Shown: in pieces, positions 41,013 to 50,553 of the stretch
How the letters are laid out: every line of letters begins with the position of its first letter
How positions within the stretch are numbered: the first letter of the stretch is position 1
NCBI GenBank assembly: GCA_032718475.1
Contig: JAUCBJ010001188.1
Location: 1 to 64,000 of the forward strand
Direction of reading: 5' to 3'
From: Nemertoderma westbladi
Taxonomy: Eukaryota > Xenacoelomorpha > Nemertodermatida > Nemertodermatidae
Length of the DNA: 64,000 nucleotides
The notes under the pieces: generated by a model
Database searches by the model: none
Told to the model about the DNA's origin: nothing
The model's input: the letters and a program-made list of their open reading frames with translations, nothing else
Position numbers and translations under genes: made by a program

Positions 41013-41567
41013 CTAATTACCAATATATTCTACACCTAAAGTCACAACACCAAACATTAATAAATAATTAACCAGTTTACTAAATATAGGATAATAAATG
41101 TGAAATTTGCTAGGTGAACACATTAAAGTACATTTACCGGTATGAAAGCAGCAAATGACTACGGTATTATTTATTCTTATTTTGCAATTATTAAAAATTT
41201 CAGGTTCATATATAACTTGAAGTTGTACATTATCAAAGACAACATAAAACCCGGTATTGTTTATCAATAACCTATAGACTACAGACTTAATACTAAAAAT
41301 ATAAGTACATAAATTAACAGATTTTAAAATCAAATTAATACTAGTTTTATCAAATATATGCTTTTTTACTTTTTGGAAATTATACTTACTACCTAATAAT
41401 GTAATACGACCATTTTTAAATATTAATAATGTGGCACCAAATATCTTATATATAAACTGATTTGGTTTGAGTATGTGTTTACCAGATAATTGATTTTTTA
41501 ATTCTTTCAAATTAATCGCTGACACTTGCTGGCAACTTACATTCTTATTAACTATCTGATAGTTCAT
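41013..41567 (-). CDS. TATA-binding-protein-like protein encoded by the Polinton
   Basis: 184 aa, intact. Two TBP-like lobes are visible. Lobe 1 has ATLLIFKNGRITLLGSK (45-61), matching the ALIFSSGK..CTGAK segment of TBP. Lobe 2 has YEPEIF (120-125), the exact counterpart of the YEPELF signature of TBP, then VVICCFHTGKCTLMC (136-150), matching IVLLIFVSGKVVLTG. All four DNA-intercalating Phe positions of TBP have a Phe here: 38, 50, 125 and 141. Length equals a TBP core without N-terminal domain. The start lies inside the last 20 bp of the DNA polymerase gene, same strand, so they are probably co-expressed. Likely role: binding element promoters or competing with host TBP (inference). Not in the core Polinton gene set I know. 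Confidence 0.75.
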   Translation of the reverse strand: MNYQIVNKNVSCQQVSAINLKELKNQLSGKHILKPNQFIYKIFGATLLIFKNGRITLLGSKYNFQKVKKHIFDKTSINLILKSVNLCTYIFSIKSVVYRLLINNTGFYVVFDNVQLQVIYEPEIFNNCKIRINNTVVICCFHTGKCTLMCSPSKFHIYYPIFSKLVNYLLMFGVVTLGVEYIGN

Positions 41568-44500
41568 TGTTTGGCTCCCGATAAATAGGTATATTGTTTT
41601 TTTTTACGGGTTTTTCAACCTTTGTTTGATAGTGACCCCAGGGAAGTGAATGATTTTTATTAACCCAATAAAGTTTATCATCAAATGCGCTGAGAGCAAA
41701 CTTATCTCGTGCTACAGTGTACACTTTGTGTAATTGACTCTGAAATTGATGCATTTCCTTGGAAATTTCTTTGTTATCCTTATATGCTCTTAAATAATCT
41801 TCGTGGCAAATTTTTTTATCCACGACAGGTCTTGTTATTCCTTTCGCCCGTCGTATATTTTTGTTATTCCATTCCAAAATTGAATATAATTTTGGTCTTA
41901 AAAATACTGCTTGTTTAATCTCTCTCGAGCACAACTCGTCTTTACAGTAATAGAGTCTGGATTTATTTTTATTGCTGTAGAGAGGGTGATCCTTGGGGTA
42001 ATTGGATGTATCTAAAATATTATTTTTAATTAAGGCTTTTATGAAATTACTCTGCGATGTATTATAATAACAACCTATTAATGAGTCTGTATCTGATGCT
42101 ACAATTTCAATTCGGCAGTTTAATTCTTTCTCAATAGGTAGTAATTTATTATAGTACAGCTCATACATATCCAATTTAGCCAAATCCAAGACAGTACTAC
42201 CTACATAGACTGGTTTATCTAGTGTCACGCTGTCTTTCACTAATAAGTGCCCCGATAAGGAATTGTTATAAATCATGAAATTTTCGTCATTTATACGTTT
42301 CACCAATTGATCGCATTTCTCATTGCTATTAGCGATACGGAAATTACAGCGATCTTGTATCTTCTCTATCGTTTTACCAAATAACGAGTTATTCAGCAAT
42401 TTCGCGACAGCTGTTTCAATATAAGTTTTTGCTAGTCGTCTTTGATTAATATTAAAATCTATATAGGGTTTAAATACAAAGTCTTGATGGAAAGAATACA
42501 ATTTATGGAGCTTAGTAACAATTAAACCTTGTTTTATATAAAATTTTAACAGTTTTAAATTTACATGATAGAATTCTTTATCGAATTGTGTCAACATAAG
42601 TTTTGGTGCACACATCTTATACTTGCTATTAGTACCTCTTTGTTTACATACATGATTATATTGTTCCCTCATATATGGTGAAAGCATTGTCTCATTTATA
42701 CTTAAATGTTCTGGGGCTAAGGGTAGTTCTAATGTACGATCATGAATATCTTTGGGATATTTCAAATCGCAAATTAAGAAAAACCCAATATCCCAATATC
42801 CCAATACCCAATATTCAGTATCAAGATTTGTTAAATAGTTTATTAGTTCTTCTGGAGCGGCATTCTCTAAATATGTAACGTTGACTTGTTCAAAACCTGA
42901 AACAGGTAGCTTTTTACTTAAATTACCCGAATACAAGGAATTAAAATCTATATTGAAAATATGACACTCTTCCTTGCTTGGATCATAATTATCAGTATCT
43001 GGTATATTTGATTCTATGTAATGCTTTCGACAGAATGAAACCCCTCCTCTAATAGATGCTTCAAAATCTCTATATGTTTGGTAATCTTTTATTAATGCTA
43101 ACTTACATTTATTGTATTTCAGGGCGCAATCATAAGTGAAAGCTGCGATACTGCAATAATAAACTACTTCTAATTCGTAGTTTTGTCTACATACTCTCCT
43201 AAAGTTCTCAAATATATCAGCGAGGAGACAAACATCGAGTTTTAAGTATGCTAAAAGATAATCCTTGAGATTTGAACAGTCAAACTGACTCCATGATGCG
43301 TTGGCAAAACTATATCCCTCGGGTGTACAGGTATTTTGTATTAATTTACTATAAAATTTGTCTATTGATGGTAATTTCGAATCATTGAATTTATTTAAAT
43401 CTGTCAGATACTCGTAGGGAAATATACCTTTTCGTTTAATTGTTGCATTATTTAAATTCGGATAAAAATATTTCATTTGCTGTTCAGTAATTGGTAGAAC
43501 TGATGTTATATCCTTGCTGTCTATATCCTTTGTTGAACAATCAACTAAAGTACTTAGGGAAAAGGATAAAAATTGATATGTGTCTAAGACACGTAGCTCA
43601 ATTTTTGTTTTTTGATTTTTCACCGGTATATGCATACTCAGTGAAATATACCTTTCAGAATTTTTAGGGATTACCTTTATATCCCAATCGGAATATCTGT
43701 TATTACAAAAGCCAACTTGTAAAAGAAAATGCAAATCGTAGTGATTGCAGTTGTGTGCAGCGAGTATATACATGTGTCGTTTCAATGATAAAGAGCGGTT
43801 ACATGCGTTACAAGCGGCTGCTATATAGTTACCAGTAATATGTGAGTGATGTTTGTTTTTCTCAGATTTATCCTTAAATAAAACATTGCAATAAAAGCAA
43901 GTTTTAGCTTTCCAAAAACTTAACTTATCTACATCATTAAGTATCATCTTTTCTCTCGTGTTAGTTTCTGACCACTTATATAATTGGGTGATGTCATTAT
44001 ATACAGAGTCTAAAAAGTCTTGAATACAGTTGTTGTCGATTGTTTTTGTAAAGGTTTTCAAATAAAATTTTGGTAGATTGATTAATTCGCTACTAGGGAC
44101 AATTAAATAACTTACAGCGCATGGAATATGATTCTGAATAAATTTACTGTTGCTGGCTGGCTCCAAAATAGATTCTATGTCAAAATATATTACAAACAAT
44201 GCTGGTAATGTTCTGTCTAAATTTCTAAAGCTAATGTGAGTTCTTTTTTCAGACGGTAGCTTCTCAACTTGACTTTTTCCTTGATAAAAAGTAAGACGGT
44301 GACGTTCTAGAACATCCTTGCTGTAGAAATGTGACAAACACCATTCACAATATTTCCTACATCCAATATGCTTACCTCTTGTATTCATCATGCGATTCAA
44401 GTTAGTTATGCAAACATAATGTGATTGTTTACTCGTATTCTTATTTTTTACAAGTAATATATTCAATAACTCTTTATCTGGAGTGATTTTACTAAATGGT

Positions 44501-44748
44501 GCCTGTCTTAATATAGATACTCGATTGTTCTCGTAGAGTAATAAATTAATTATATCAGTACTGGGCTGAGAGTTGGGGAATCGAAAACAAAGAATAGAGA
44601 TGAGGAACAGCGATAAAGTTTTTAATTTCATAATATTATAAGTCAAATGCAAACGTTTCGGAAGTAAACAACTACCATCTTCAGTGCAATCAAAAATAAG
44701 CCAAATTAAAGTAAACAGAAATTTGAAAAAAAACGGCCAAAGAAACAA
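41548..44748 (-). CDS. Protein-primed family B DNA polymerase of the Polinton
   Basis: 1,066 aa, intact. Exonuclease motifs: YFDIES (about 189), NCNHYDLHF (335), YLKLDVCLLAD (503). Polymerase motifs: A in NIDFNSLYSG (600), B in KLLNNSLFGKT (786), C in ASDTDSL (886). A zinc-like CRKYCEWC...H segment (about 130-150) precedes the exonuclease, as in other Polinton polymerases. It replicates the element from a protein primer at the inverted repeats. The first 39 residues are hydrophobic and unlike the family; the Met at 44,629-44,631 (MKLKTL) may be the true start, or a longer N-terminus was lost. Overlaps the TBP-like gene. Confidence 0.93.
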   Translation of the reverse strand: MFLWPFFFKFLFTLIWLIFDCTEDGSCLLPKRLHLTYNIMKLKTLSLFLISILCFRFPNSQPSTDIINLLLYENNRVSILRQAPFSKITPDKELLNILLVKNKNTSKQSHYVCITNLNRMMNTRGKHIGCRKYCEWCLSHFYSKDVLERHRLTFYQGKSQVEKLPSEKRTHISFRNLDRTLPALFVIYFDIESILEPASNSKFIQNHIPCAVSYLIVPSSELINLPKFYLKTFTKTIDNNCIQDFLDSVYNDITQLYKWSETNTREKMILNDVDKLSFWKAKTCFYCNVLFKDKSEKNKHHSHITGNYIAAACNACNRSLSLKRHMYILAAHNCNHYDLHFLLQVGFCNNRYSDWDIKVIPKNSERYISLSMHIPVKNQKTKIELRVLDTYQFLSFSLSTLVDCSTKDIDSKDITSVLPITEQQMKYFYPNLNNATIKRKGIFPYEYLTDLNKFNDSKLPSIDKFYSKLIQNTCTPEGYSFANASWSQFDCSNLKDYLLAYLKLDVCLLADIFENFRRVCRQNYELEVVYYCSIAAFTYDCALKYNKCKLALIKDYQTYRDFEASIRGGVSFCRKHYIESNIPDTDNYDPSKEECHIFNIDFNSLYSGNLSKKLPVSGFEQVNVTYLENAAPEELINYLTNLDTEYWVLGYWDIGFFLICDLKYPKDIHDRTLELPLAPEHLSINETMLSPYMREQYNHVCKQRGTNSKYKMCAPKLMLTQFDKEFYHVNLKLLKFYIKQGLIVTKLHKLYSFHQDFVFKPYIDFNINQRRLAKTYIETAVAKLLNNSLFGKTIEKIQDRCNFRIANSNEKCDQLVKRINDENFMIYNNSLSGHLLVKDSVTLDKPVYVGSTVLDLAKLDMYELYYNKLLPIEKELNCRIEIVASDTDSLIGCYYNTSQSNFIKALIKNNILDTSNYPKDHPLYSNKNKSRLYYCKDELCSREIKQAVFLRPKLYSILEWNNKNIRRAKGITRPVVDKKICHEDYLRAYKDNKEISKEMHQFQSQLHKVYTVARDKFALSAFDDKLYWVNKNHSLPWGHYQTKVEKPVKKNNIPIYREPNNELSDS

Positions 44749-45395
44749 ATATAAAATGCAGTAGTGCTATAGTGCAGAAATAGGGCCTACCTAAGAAGGG
44801 CCCTTCTGGATATGGATATTTCAATTGTTTATCCATCTCTTTATTATCCTAAAAACAATTTAAAATTAATATGAATATTGTTATATATATATATATAATC
44901 AAAAAAAATTCATAAGCTACTCAACACAAATAAAATATAATATCTAAACTTTAATTAATTTAATATTTTCAGAATGAGCTCGATTGTATCAGTTGAGCTC
45001 TTTACATATATTTCAAGTTTCTACTTATACCAACCAATCATAAATAACAGTTACATTGGAAACTAATATCATAAATAAAGTTGCTTTTACAACTGAATTC
45101 TTTATAATAAAATCAAGTCTAAACCAAGATGTGCATAATGTGTTTTTAATTTTCATTGATAAAGTAGGTTTTACATGCTAATGTTTATTATAATATCAGG
45201 TGTAAACTCATGCATTTACATGCGAATGTTTTATACCTAATCCCATGCTCACATTAAATATAAACTATCACCAATATTTACTCAATAAAGTCACCTTTAC
45301 ATGCAAATACTTTATAATAATCATGCTTTGTGTTAAAAAGTTACCTTTACTAGTTAGTGTGAAACTGAAAAAAAAAGTCTCTAGTTAATAATAAA
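44749..45395 (-). other. Non-coding upstream of the DNA polymerase
   Basis: AT-rich, with an (AT)n run near 44,885. Three imperfect repeats with ATAAAGT(T/A)..CTTTTAC / TTTACATGC(T/A)AAT occur at about 45,075, 45,160 and 45,290. No gene seen. Confidence 0.5.
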
Positions 45396-45974
45396 TCAAT
45401 CTGATACTGCTTTTATATGTTCCTTATTGTAATCTGCTACCTCTTCACTTGCTTTTGTAACTTTTCTTTTCTTTGTAGGTATAGAATCATTGTTGGGAAT
45501 GGAAGATGTTTGAGACGTAGATCTGCGCTTTCTATCACTCGATGTCTCTTCGATGTATGTCTTTGGATTAAATGTGGATGAAACTGCTTCTGGAAATGAC
45601 TTATTAACCTTAAACTTCCAAGGTGGTTGATATAGAATCGCGAAACCGTCTGCTATATCAGTTGATGAAACCTTTTCCATCATATCGTTGAGAAACTCTA
45701 TATGTGGTATGTCTTTATCATAATGTAACTGTAAATATTTGCTTTCCTTGTCTGTAATAATTACTTTTTTTTCTTGTACATTTATTTTTACTTTAAGTCG
45801 GTCAGATAAAGCTTTATCGCTCGTATCTAGCTCTGAAAAGACACCTTCGTTACTAATTTCATAATTCCATTCATACCACAATGAATTTACTTCCGATGCT
45901 GTTAAGTTAAACCCATTATAATACCTAAGACCAATAGCATCAGAATATCTAGCTGAAATCTCCCATAGTCCCAT
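45396..45974 (-). CDS. Polinton protein of unknown function with nuclear localisation signal
   Basis: 192 aa starting MGLWEISARYSDAIGLRYY. The first 110 residues look folded; the C-terminal third is Ser/Thr-rich and contains SDRKRRS and PTKKRKVTK, a classical monopartite nuclear localisation signal. Family not recognised. It lies 13 bp downstream of the next minus-strand frame (45,988-46,426), suggesting a shared transcript. A nuclear role such as replication or transcription is inferred from the signal and the neighbours. Confidence 0.6.
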   Translation of the reverse strand: MGLWEISARYSDAIGLRYYNGFNLTASEVNSLWYEWNYEISNEGVFSELDTSDKALSDRLKVKINVQEKKVIITDKESKYLQLHYDKDIPHIEFLNDMMEKVSSTDIADGFAILYQPPWKFKVNKSFPEAVSSTFNPKTYIEETSSDRKRRSTSQTSSIPNNDSIPTKKRKVTKASEEVADYNKEHIKAVSD

Positions 45975-45987
45975 ATAAGCCGTTCCT

Positions 45988-46426
45988 TTATATTTGCTTA
46001 CAAAAGTTGGTTAAATTAACAACAGAACACTGATTTATTATTTCGAGTGGTGGTGATAACAATTCTAATATTTCTGTCTTACTCTGAAGCAATAAATTAA
46101 TGAGTGATTTGTTTAGAATTTGACATTTGCCGTGCTTCTGAATATATACGTTTTCAGTAATAACACAGGTGGAAATATTTAACTTTCCTCTTGTAAATTC
46201 TATATTAGGATAAATATTACCTCTTGAAACTGATGATTCCTTTTGTCGGTTGATTAATATTTCTAAGATGTCTAGAAGGTAGAGTGTATCCCAGTAAGAG
46301 AAGCATGTTGTTACATTGCTATCACTTGAGTGTAATATAAAGTACTTGCCATAAACAATACTACAGGTATATTTATTACATGTAAATTTCCAAGTATTGT
46401 TTGAACTTTTTTTTAAATAAATCCAT
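45988..46426 (-). pseudogene. Polinton frame broken at an 8-base homopolymer
   Basis: An ATG at 46,424-46,426 opens MDLFKK, then a run of eight A (plus-strand T, 46,407-46,414) puts it out of phase with a long open stretch of about 135 residues ending at the TAA at 45,988-45,990. That stretch (FTCNKYTCSIVYGKYFILH... to NFCKQI) has normal composition and no stops. A one-base change at the run would join them; slippage or a sequencing error are equally possible. Family not recognised. It heads the minus-strand block. Confidence 0.5.
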
Positions 46427-46836
46427 AATTAGAATGAAAACTATTTTGAAAAATAAAAACTAAATAAATGATTATTAGATTGTAAAACTTCGGTTTATAT
46501 GCTTGCTTTATTACAACAGAGTGACTTACAGTGAATAATATAGTAGTTTCGTGTAACAGATGCAACGTGTACAGCTAAAATTATTACATTAGCGTGAGTT
46601 AGAGAGTGAAATAGCAGTAACGAGTAACAGATGCAACATGAACAATGCTAGTCCTATCATTCTAACTTATATTCAACTTAGTTGACCGACCAGTCACATA
46701 TATACAACGATAAAAGAAATCGATTATTATTAATAGTCGAATTAATGTATTCTATGCTATAGTAATTATGTTAAGGAACTAGAAGCTATTTATAAACATC
46801 TGCTACCAGTGTTGAAGATGAAGAATTCAATGGCTA
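46427..46836. other. Non-coding between minus-strand genes and right repeat
   Basis: No gene. Contains ACAGATGCAACRTG twice (about 46,556 and 46,627) and CAGTCACATATATAC near 46,690, which recalls the GGTCACATATGACC palindrome on the other side of the element. Likely holds the promoter for the minus-strand block. Confidence 0.4.
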
Positions 46837-47567
46837 TGGTATAACTCGGATATTTATCGCCTTTTTCTCTTGAGGTTGGATGGAAGAGTGATTGGTGAGT
46901 TGTGAGGAGTTATAACAGTCCCGAGTTCGAACCCAGTTGAATATTTTGTTATCTGAAAAATTGCAAAATTAAATTTAGTTACTGGTGAAAATTACTAGAA
47001 GTTACCTGTAGACACCTCTAGCATCTGTAAAATAAAGGTTGGTGAATATGAAAATACTGGTTGCTGAAAAATAGCGATTTGAAAAATAGTAGAAGTTACC
47101 TGTAGACACCTCTAGCATCTGTAAAATAAAGGTTGGTGAATATGAAAATACTGGTTGGTGAAAAATAGCGAAAATGAAAAATAGTAGACGTTACCTGTAG
47201 ACACTCGTAGCGCCTGTAAAATAAAGGTTGGTGAATATGAAAATACTGGTTGCTGAAAAATAGCGATTTGAAAAATAGTAGACGTTACCTGATGCTAAGT
47301 GTAGACACCCGAACACCTGTAAAATAAAGGTTGGTGATTGGATGCAGTACTAGCGTTGGGTGACTAATAACGCCTCTAGCGGAATAAGCGGGAACTTGAG
47401 AAGTTACCATGGTTACGAATGAAATGCTGGCATCTGATTGGTTGAAATAATAACGACCACTGGTAAAGGTTGAAATGGTGGCTTCTGATTGGATGCAGTA
47501 CTAGAAATGGACAGTAATACTGGGCTATGGGTGACCTTGGCCGGATGTCATAGCTTCTTATACTACT
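46837..47567 (-). repeat. Polinton right terminal inverted repeat
   Basis: Inverted partner of 15,301-15,922, ending CTTATACTACT at 47,567. Holds four internal units with CTGTAAAATAAAGGTTGGTGA against three on the left, so one unit was gained or lost. Confidence 0.9.
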
Positions 47568-47859
47568 AATATACGGGATATGCGGTAATCATGGTGGATT
47601 AGTAATTAATATCATCCAGCTGATTGTTCCTCCCCCATCATGAACTCAACATCAACTTTCATGAGGGTGTGCTAGTTTCTATTGAATCCCCCTGAAAAAA
47701 AGATTCCCTAGATTGGGGATTCATTCTAACCTACTGTACTGTAGGTTGAAATGATGTCCTTATAAGGTTGGGTACTAGTTTGTAATGAATCCCATAAAAA
47801 ATGACTCCCAAATCATTTAAACCTACTGTAGGTTTAAATGAATCCCCATTAATTTCAAC

Positions 47860-48245
47860 CTAGGTTTAAATGAATGGGATTCAATACAACCTAGGTTTAA
47901 ATGAATGGGATTCAATATAACCTAGGTTTAAATGAATGGGATTCAATACAACCTAGGTTTAAATTAATGGGATTCAATATAACCTAGGTTTAAAAGACGT
48001 ATCTTGGTTTAAATGAATGGGATTCAATATAACCTAGGTTTAAATGAATGGGATTCAATACAACCTAGGTTTAAATGAATGGGATTCAATATAACCTAGA
48101 TTTAAATGAATGGGATTCAATACAACCTAGGTTTAAATGAATGGGATTCAATAATATAACCTAGGTTTAAGAGACGTATCTTGGTTTAAATGAATGGGAT
48201 TCAATATAACCTAGGTTTAAATGAATGGGATTCAATATAACCTAG
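47860..48245. repeat. 31-32-bp satellite array, left part
   Basis: Tandem units of TTTAAATGAATGGGATTCAA + TA(T/C)AACCTAGG, about 12 copies, with occasional variants carrying AAGACGTATCTTGG. Same family as 53,952-54,275 across the LINE. Confidence 0.93.
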
Positions 48246-48553
48246 TAATAATAATAATAATAATTTATTTTTATTCGCAAAAACTCCGCAACAAGTTAAA
48301 AAACCGCACAGAGGCAGCCTAACAGAATAAGATCCCATTATAGCTGATTATTACGCGAATAAAGCGTCACAACCTACGATTTTAATTTGTACTATAAAAT
48401 TAACATACAGTAGCTTTAGTACTCAACTAATCTATAATAATGTACTGTACAATATGTACACAGTACCTTAAGCACAAACTTCGATCAAACTCGTTAGCCA
48501 GCTGTCTCCGGCATATATTTGTTTAAATTTATAGTCATATTAGTGTGTTTAAT

Positions 48554-50247
48554 TTATGTTATGTCGTCACGTGAGTACATTTTGTAAAATTCCTTCTTTA
48601 GTTTATTTATAAATTTGCTATATGACTTTGTTTCGCGAATATTTAAATTTAGAGAATTCCACAGTCTTGTACAACTAACCATCACGCTGTTGTATCCAAA
48701 TTTTGTTTTTGTTTTTGGTACTTTGATACGGAATGTTCTTTTATTTATGTTTTTATTTTGCATTTTAAAATTTTTAAGGAAAGCAATACTTAGATTTTTA
48801 AATGGTGTTGATAAATCGAAAAAATATTTAAAGAAGTATTTTAGTACGTAGAAATTTCTAAGTGCTTGAAAGTGGGGTAATTTTGCCTTAGTGCGTAATT
48901 CTGTCCCAGTGGCATCTCTGATTTTTTTGCAGTAGACAGTGCGTAGCCCGTAGTTTTGAATTTTATCTAGCCCGTAAAGTAATTCTTTGTACCCGTGTAT
49001 CATATGTAGTGGTGTAATAATTTCACAGCAGTAATTATGTAGTGGTAGGACAGTAGCCTTATACACTGTTAGTTTCGTGTTAGTAGGTAATTGACCTTTA
49101 ATAAGTCTTAAACATGATACTGCATGGGTCATTTTCTCAGCAATCAATTTTATTTGTGGCTTCCAAGTAATTTTATTATCAATTATTATTCCTAGGTATT
49201 TAAATTGCGAGCTCTGTTTAACGGTTGCTTTTCTTATGTGCAGGTTAATTTTTTCTATCTCATTTGTTCTAGAATGTGGAGTTATTAAAATAAATTCAGT
49301 TTTTTCGGGATTTAGTTGCATTTTTAAACTTGAAAAGGTACTATCTATTTTTAATATACGATTTGATAGAGTTTGGGTAGCAGCGATCGGATCCGGTCCT
49401 GATGCAAAGATGAGAGTGTCGTCAGCGTATTGAATGATGTTAAGGTCTTCAGATTCAGCAATTTCGTTGACGTATATGAGGAACATAAGAGGTCCCAAAA
49501 GTGTTCCTTGCGGAATTCCCCGTTCAGTCTGTTCCCAACTGGAGAAGTTACCGTTGAGCTTAACCCTTTGTTTTCGTTGGCAAAGGTAGTCTTTCATTAG
49601 GGAGACAGCAGTCGAATGGAGACCAATTTCTTTTAATTTTAGAAGAAGAATATGATGATTCAACGAATCGAAAGCCTTACTTAGATCTAGTGAAGCTACA
49701 GCCACGTGATTTCCTTCGTCAAGTTTTGATCGCCAATTCTCAGTTGCGTATATAATCACATCCTTAGTAGAAAAAGATTTCCGAAAACCAAACTGTTTGC
49801 TAGGGAGTAGTTTATTTTTAGTTATGTATGTGATTAATTGTATATAGATGACACGCTCATATGTTTTTGCAAATGAGGAAGTTACAGAAATAGGTCTATA
49901 ATTTTCAGGTATTTCTTTGTCTCATTTTTTGTACACCGGGTTACTTCTGCTAATTTAAGTCTATCAGGGAATTGAGATTTAGTTATAGATTGGTTAATTA
50001 AATGAGTCATGATAAATATTATTTTAGGGGAAATTAATTTTATTATTTTCGGGGGCACCTTTGAAGGACCAGGCGATTTATTCTCATTAAGTTTTGAGAT
50101 TATATCGGAAACAGTAATCGCATCAATGTTTTTGAAACTGAAATTGTTAATTAAATCTTGATGTTTTTTACTTGGTTCATACGGAATGTCCTGTAATCCC
50201 AGAAAATTTCCTAGATTTAGATACGTTTTGTTAAACAATGATGCCAT
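48554..50247 (-). pseudogene. LINE ORF2 C-terminal part: reverse transcriptase, frameshifted
   Basis: 49,882-50,247 carries the region before RT (KSPGPSKVPPKIIKLI). 48,554-49,759 carries RT motifs SLDLSKAFDSLNH, RGIPQGTLLGPLMF and the active site QYADDT (about residue 110), then a C-terminal domain with GYKELLYGLDKIQNYGLR, a form typical of CR1/Jockey-group RTs. Between them the frame shifts at a T-rich run near 49,920; the intervening bases still encode RT-like sequence. RT would prime on nicked target DNA. Confidence 0.85.
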
Positions 50248-50553
50248 TGCTATTGGTTTGTTTATTATCCTTTTTAATTTTTTTTTTCATCCCGTAAGGA
50301 GTGAATTTTGCACGATGGACTCTCTTTATTGAGAATGTTATTTATAATTTTCCACTTTTTACGGGATGAGCTTTCAGAAATGAATTTAGATTTTATAAAC
50401 TTGTTCTTAGCAGCCCTATGGTTATGGCGTTGTTTCATTAGTTTTCTTTTAATCGGGGCATGTTTTTCAATAATTTTTCTAACACATCTTCAAATAAATT
50501 AAAAGCTAAGTTTATATCATTATGCTGATAAACGTTAGTCCAATCTATTTTAT

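Larger units (their letters stand above)
15301..47567. mobile_element. Polinton/Maverick element (with nested BEL2)
   Basis: Bounded by long inverted repeats that start AGTAGTATAAG on both ends, with a near-perfect 6-bp target duplication (AATATG left, AATATA right). It encodes the full Polinton signature: A32-type packaging ATPase, retroviral-type integrase with chromodomain, capsid-type proteins, adenain-like protease and protein-primed DNA polymerase B. Minus the 14.6-kb BEL2 insertion it is about 17.6 kb, within the usual size. Polintons are virus-like DNA transposons related to adintoviruses. This copy carries inactivating changes in integrase, the major capsid gene and a small gene. Confidence 0.93.

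Noticed and set aside
47860-48245. CRISPR-like regular repeats
   Set aside because: Head-to-tail satellite without unique spacers in an animal genome.
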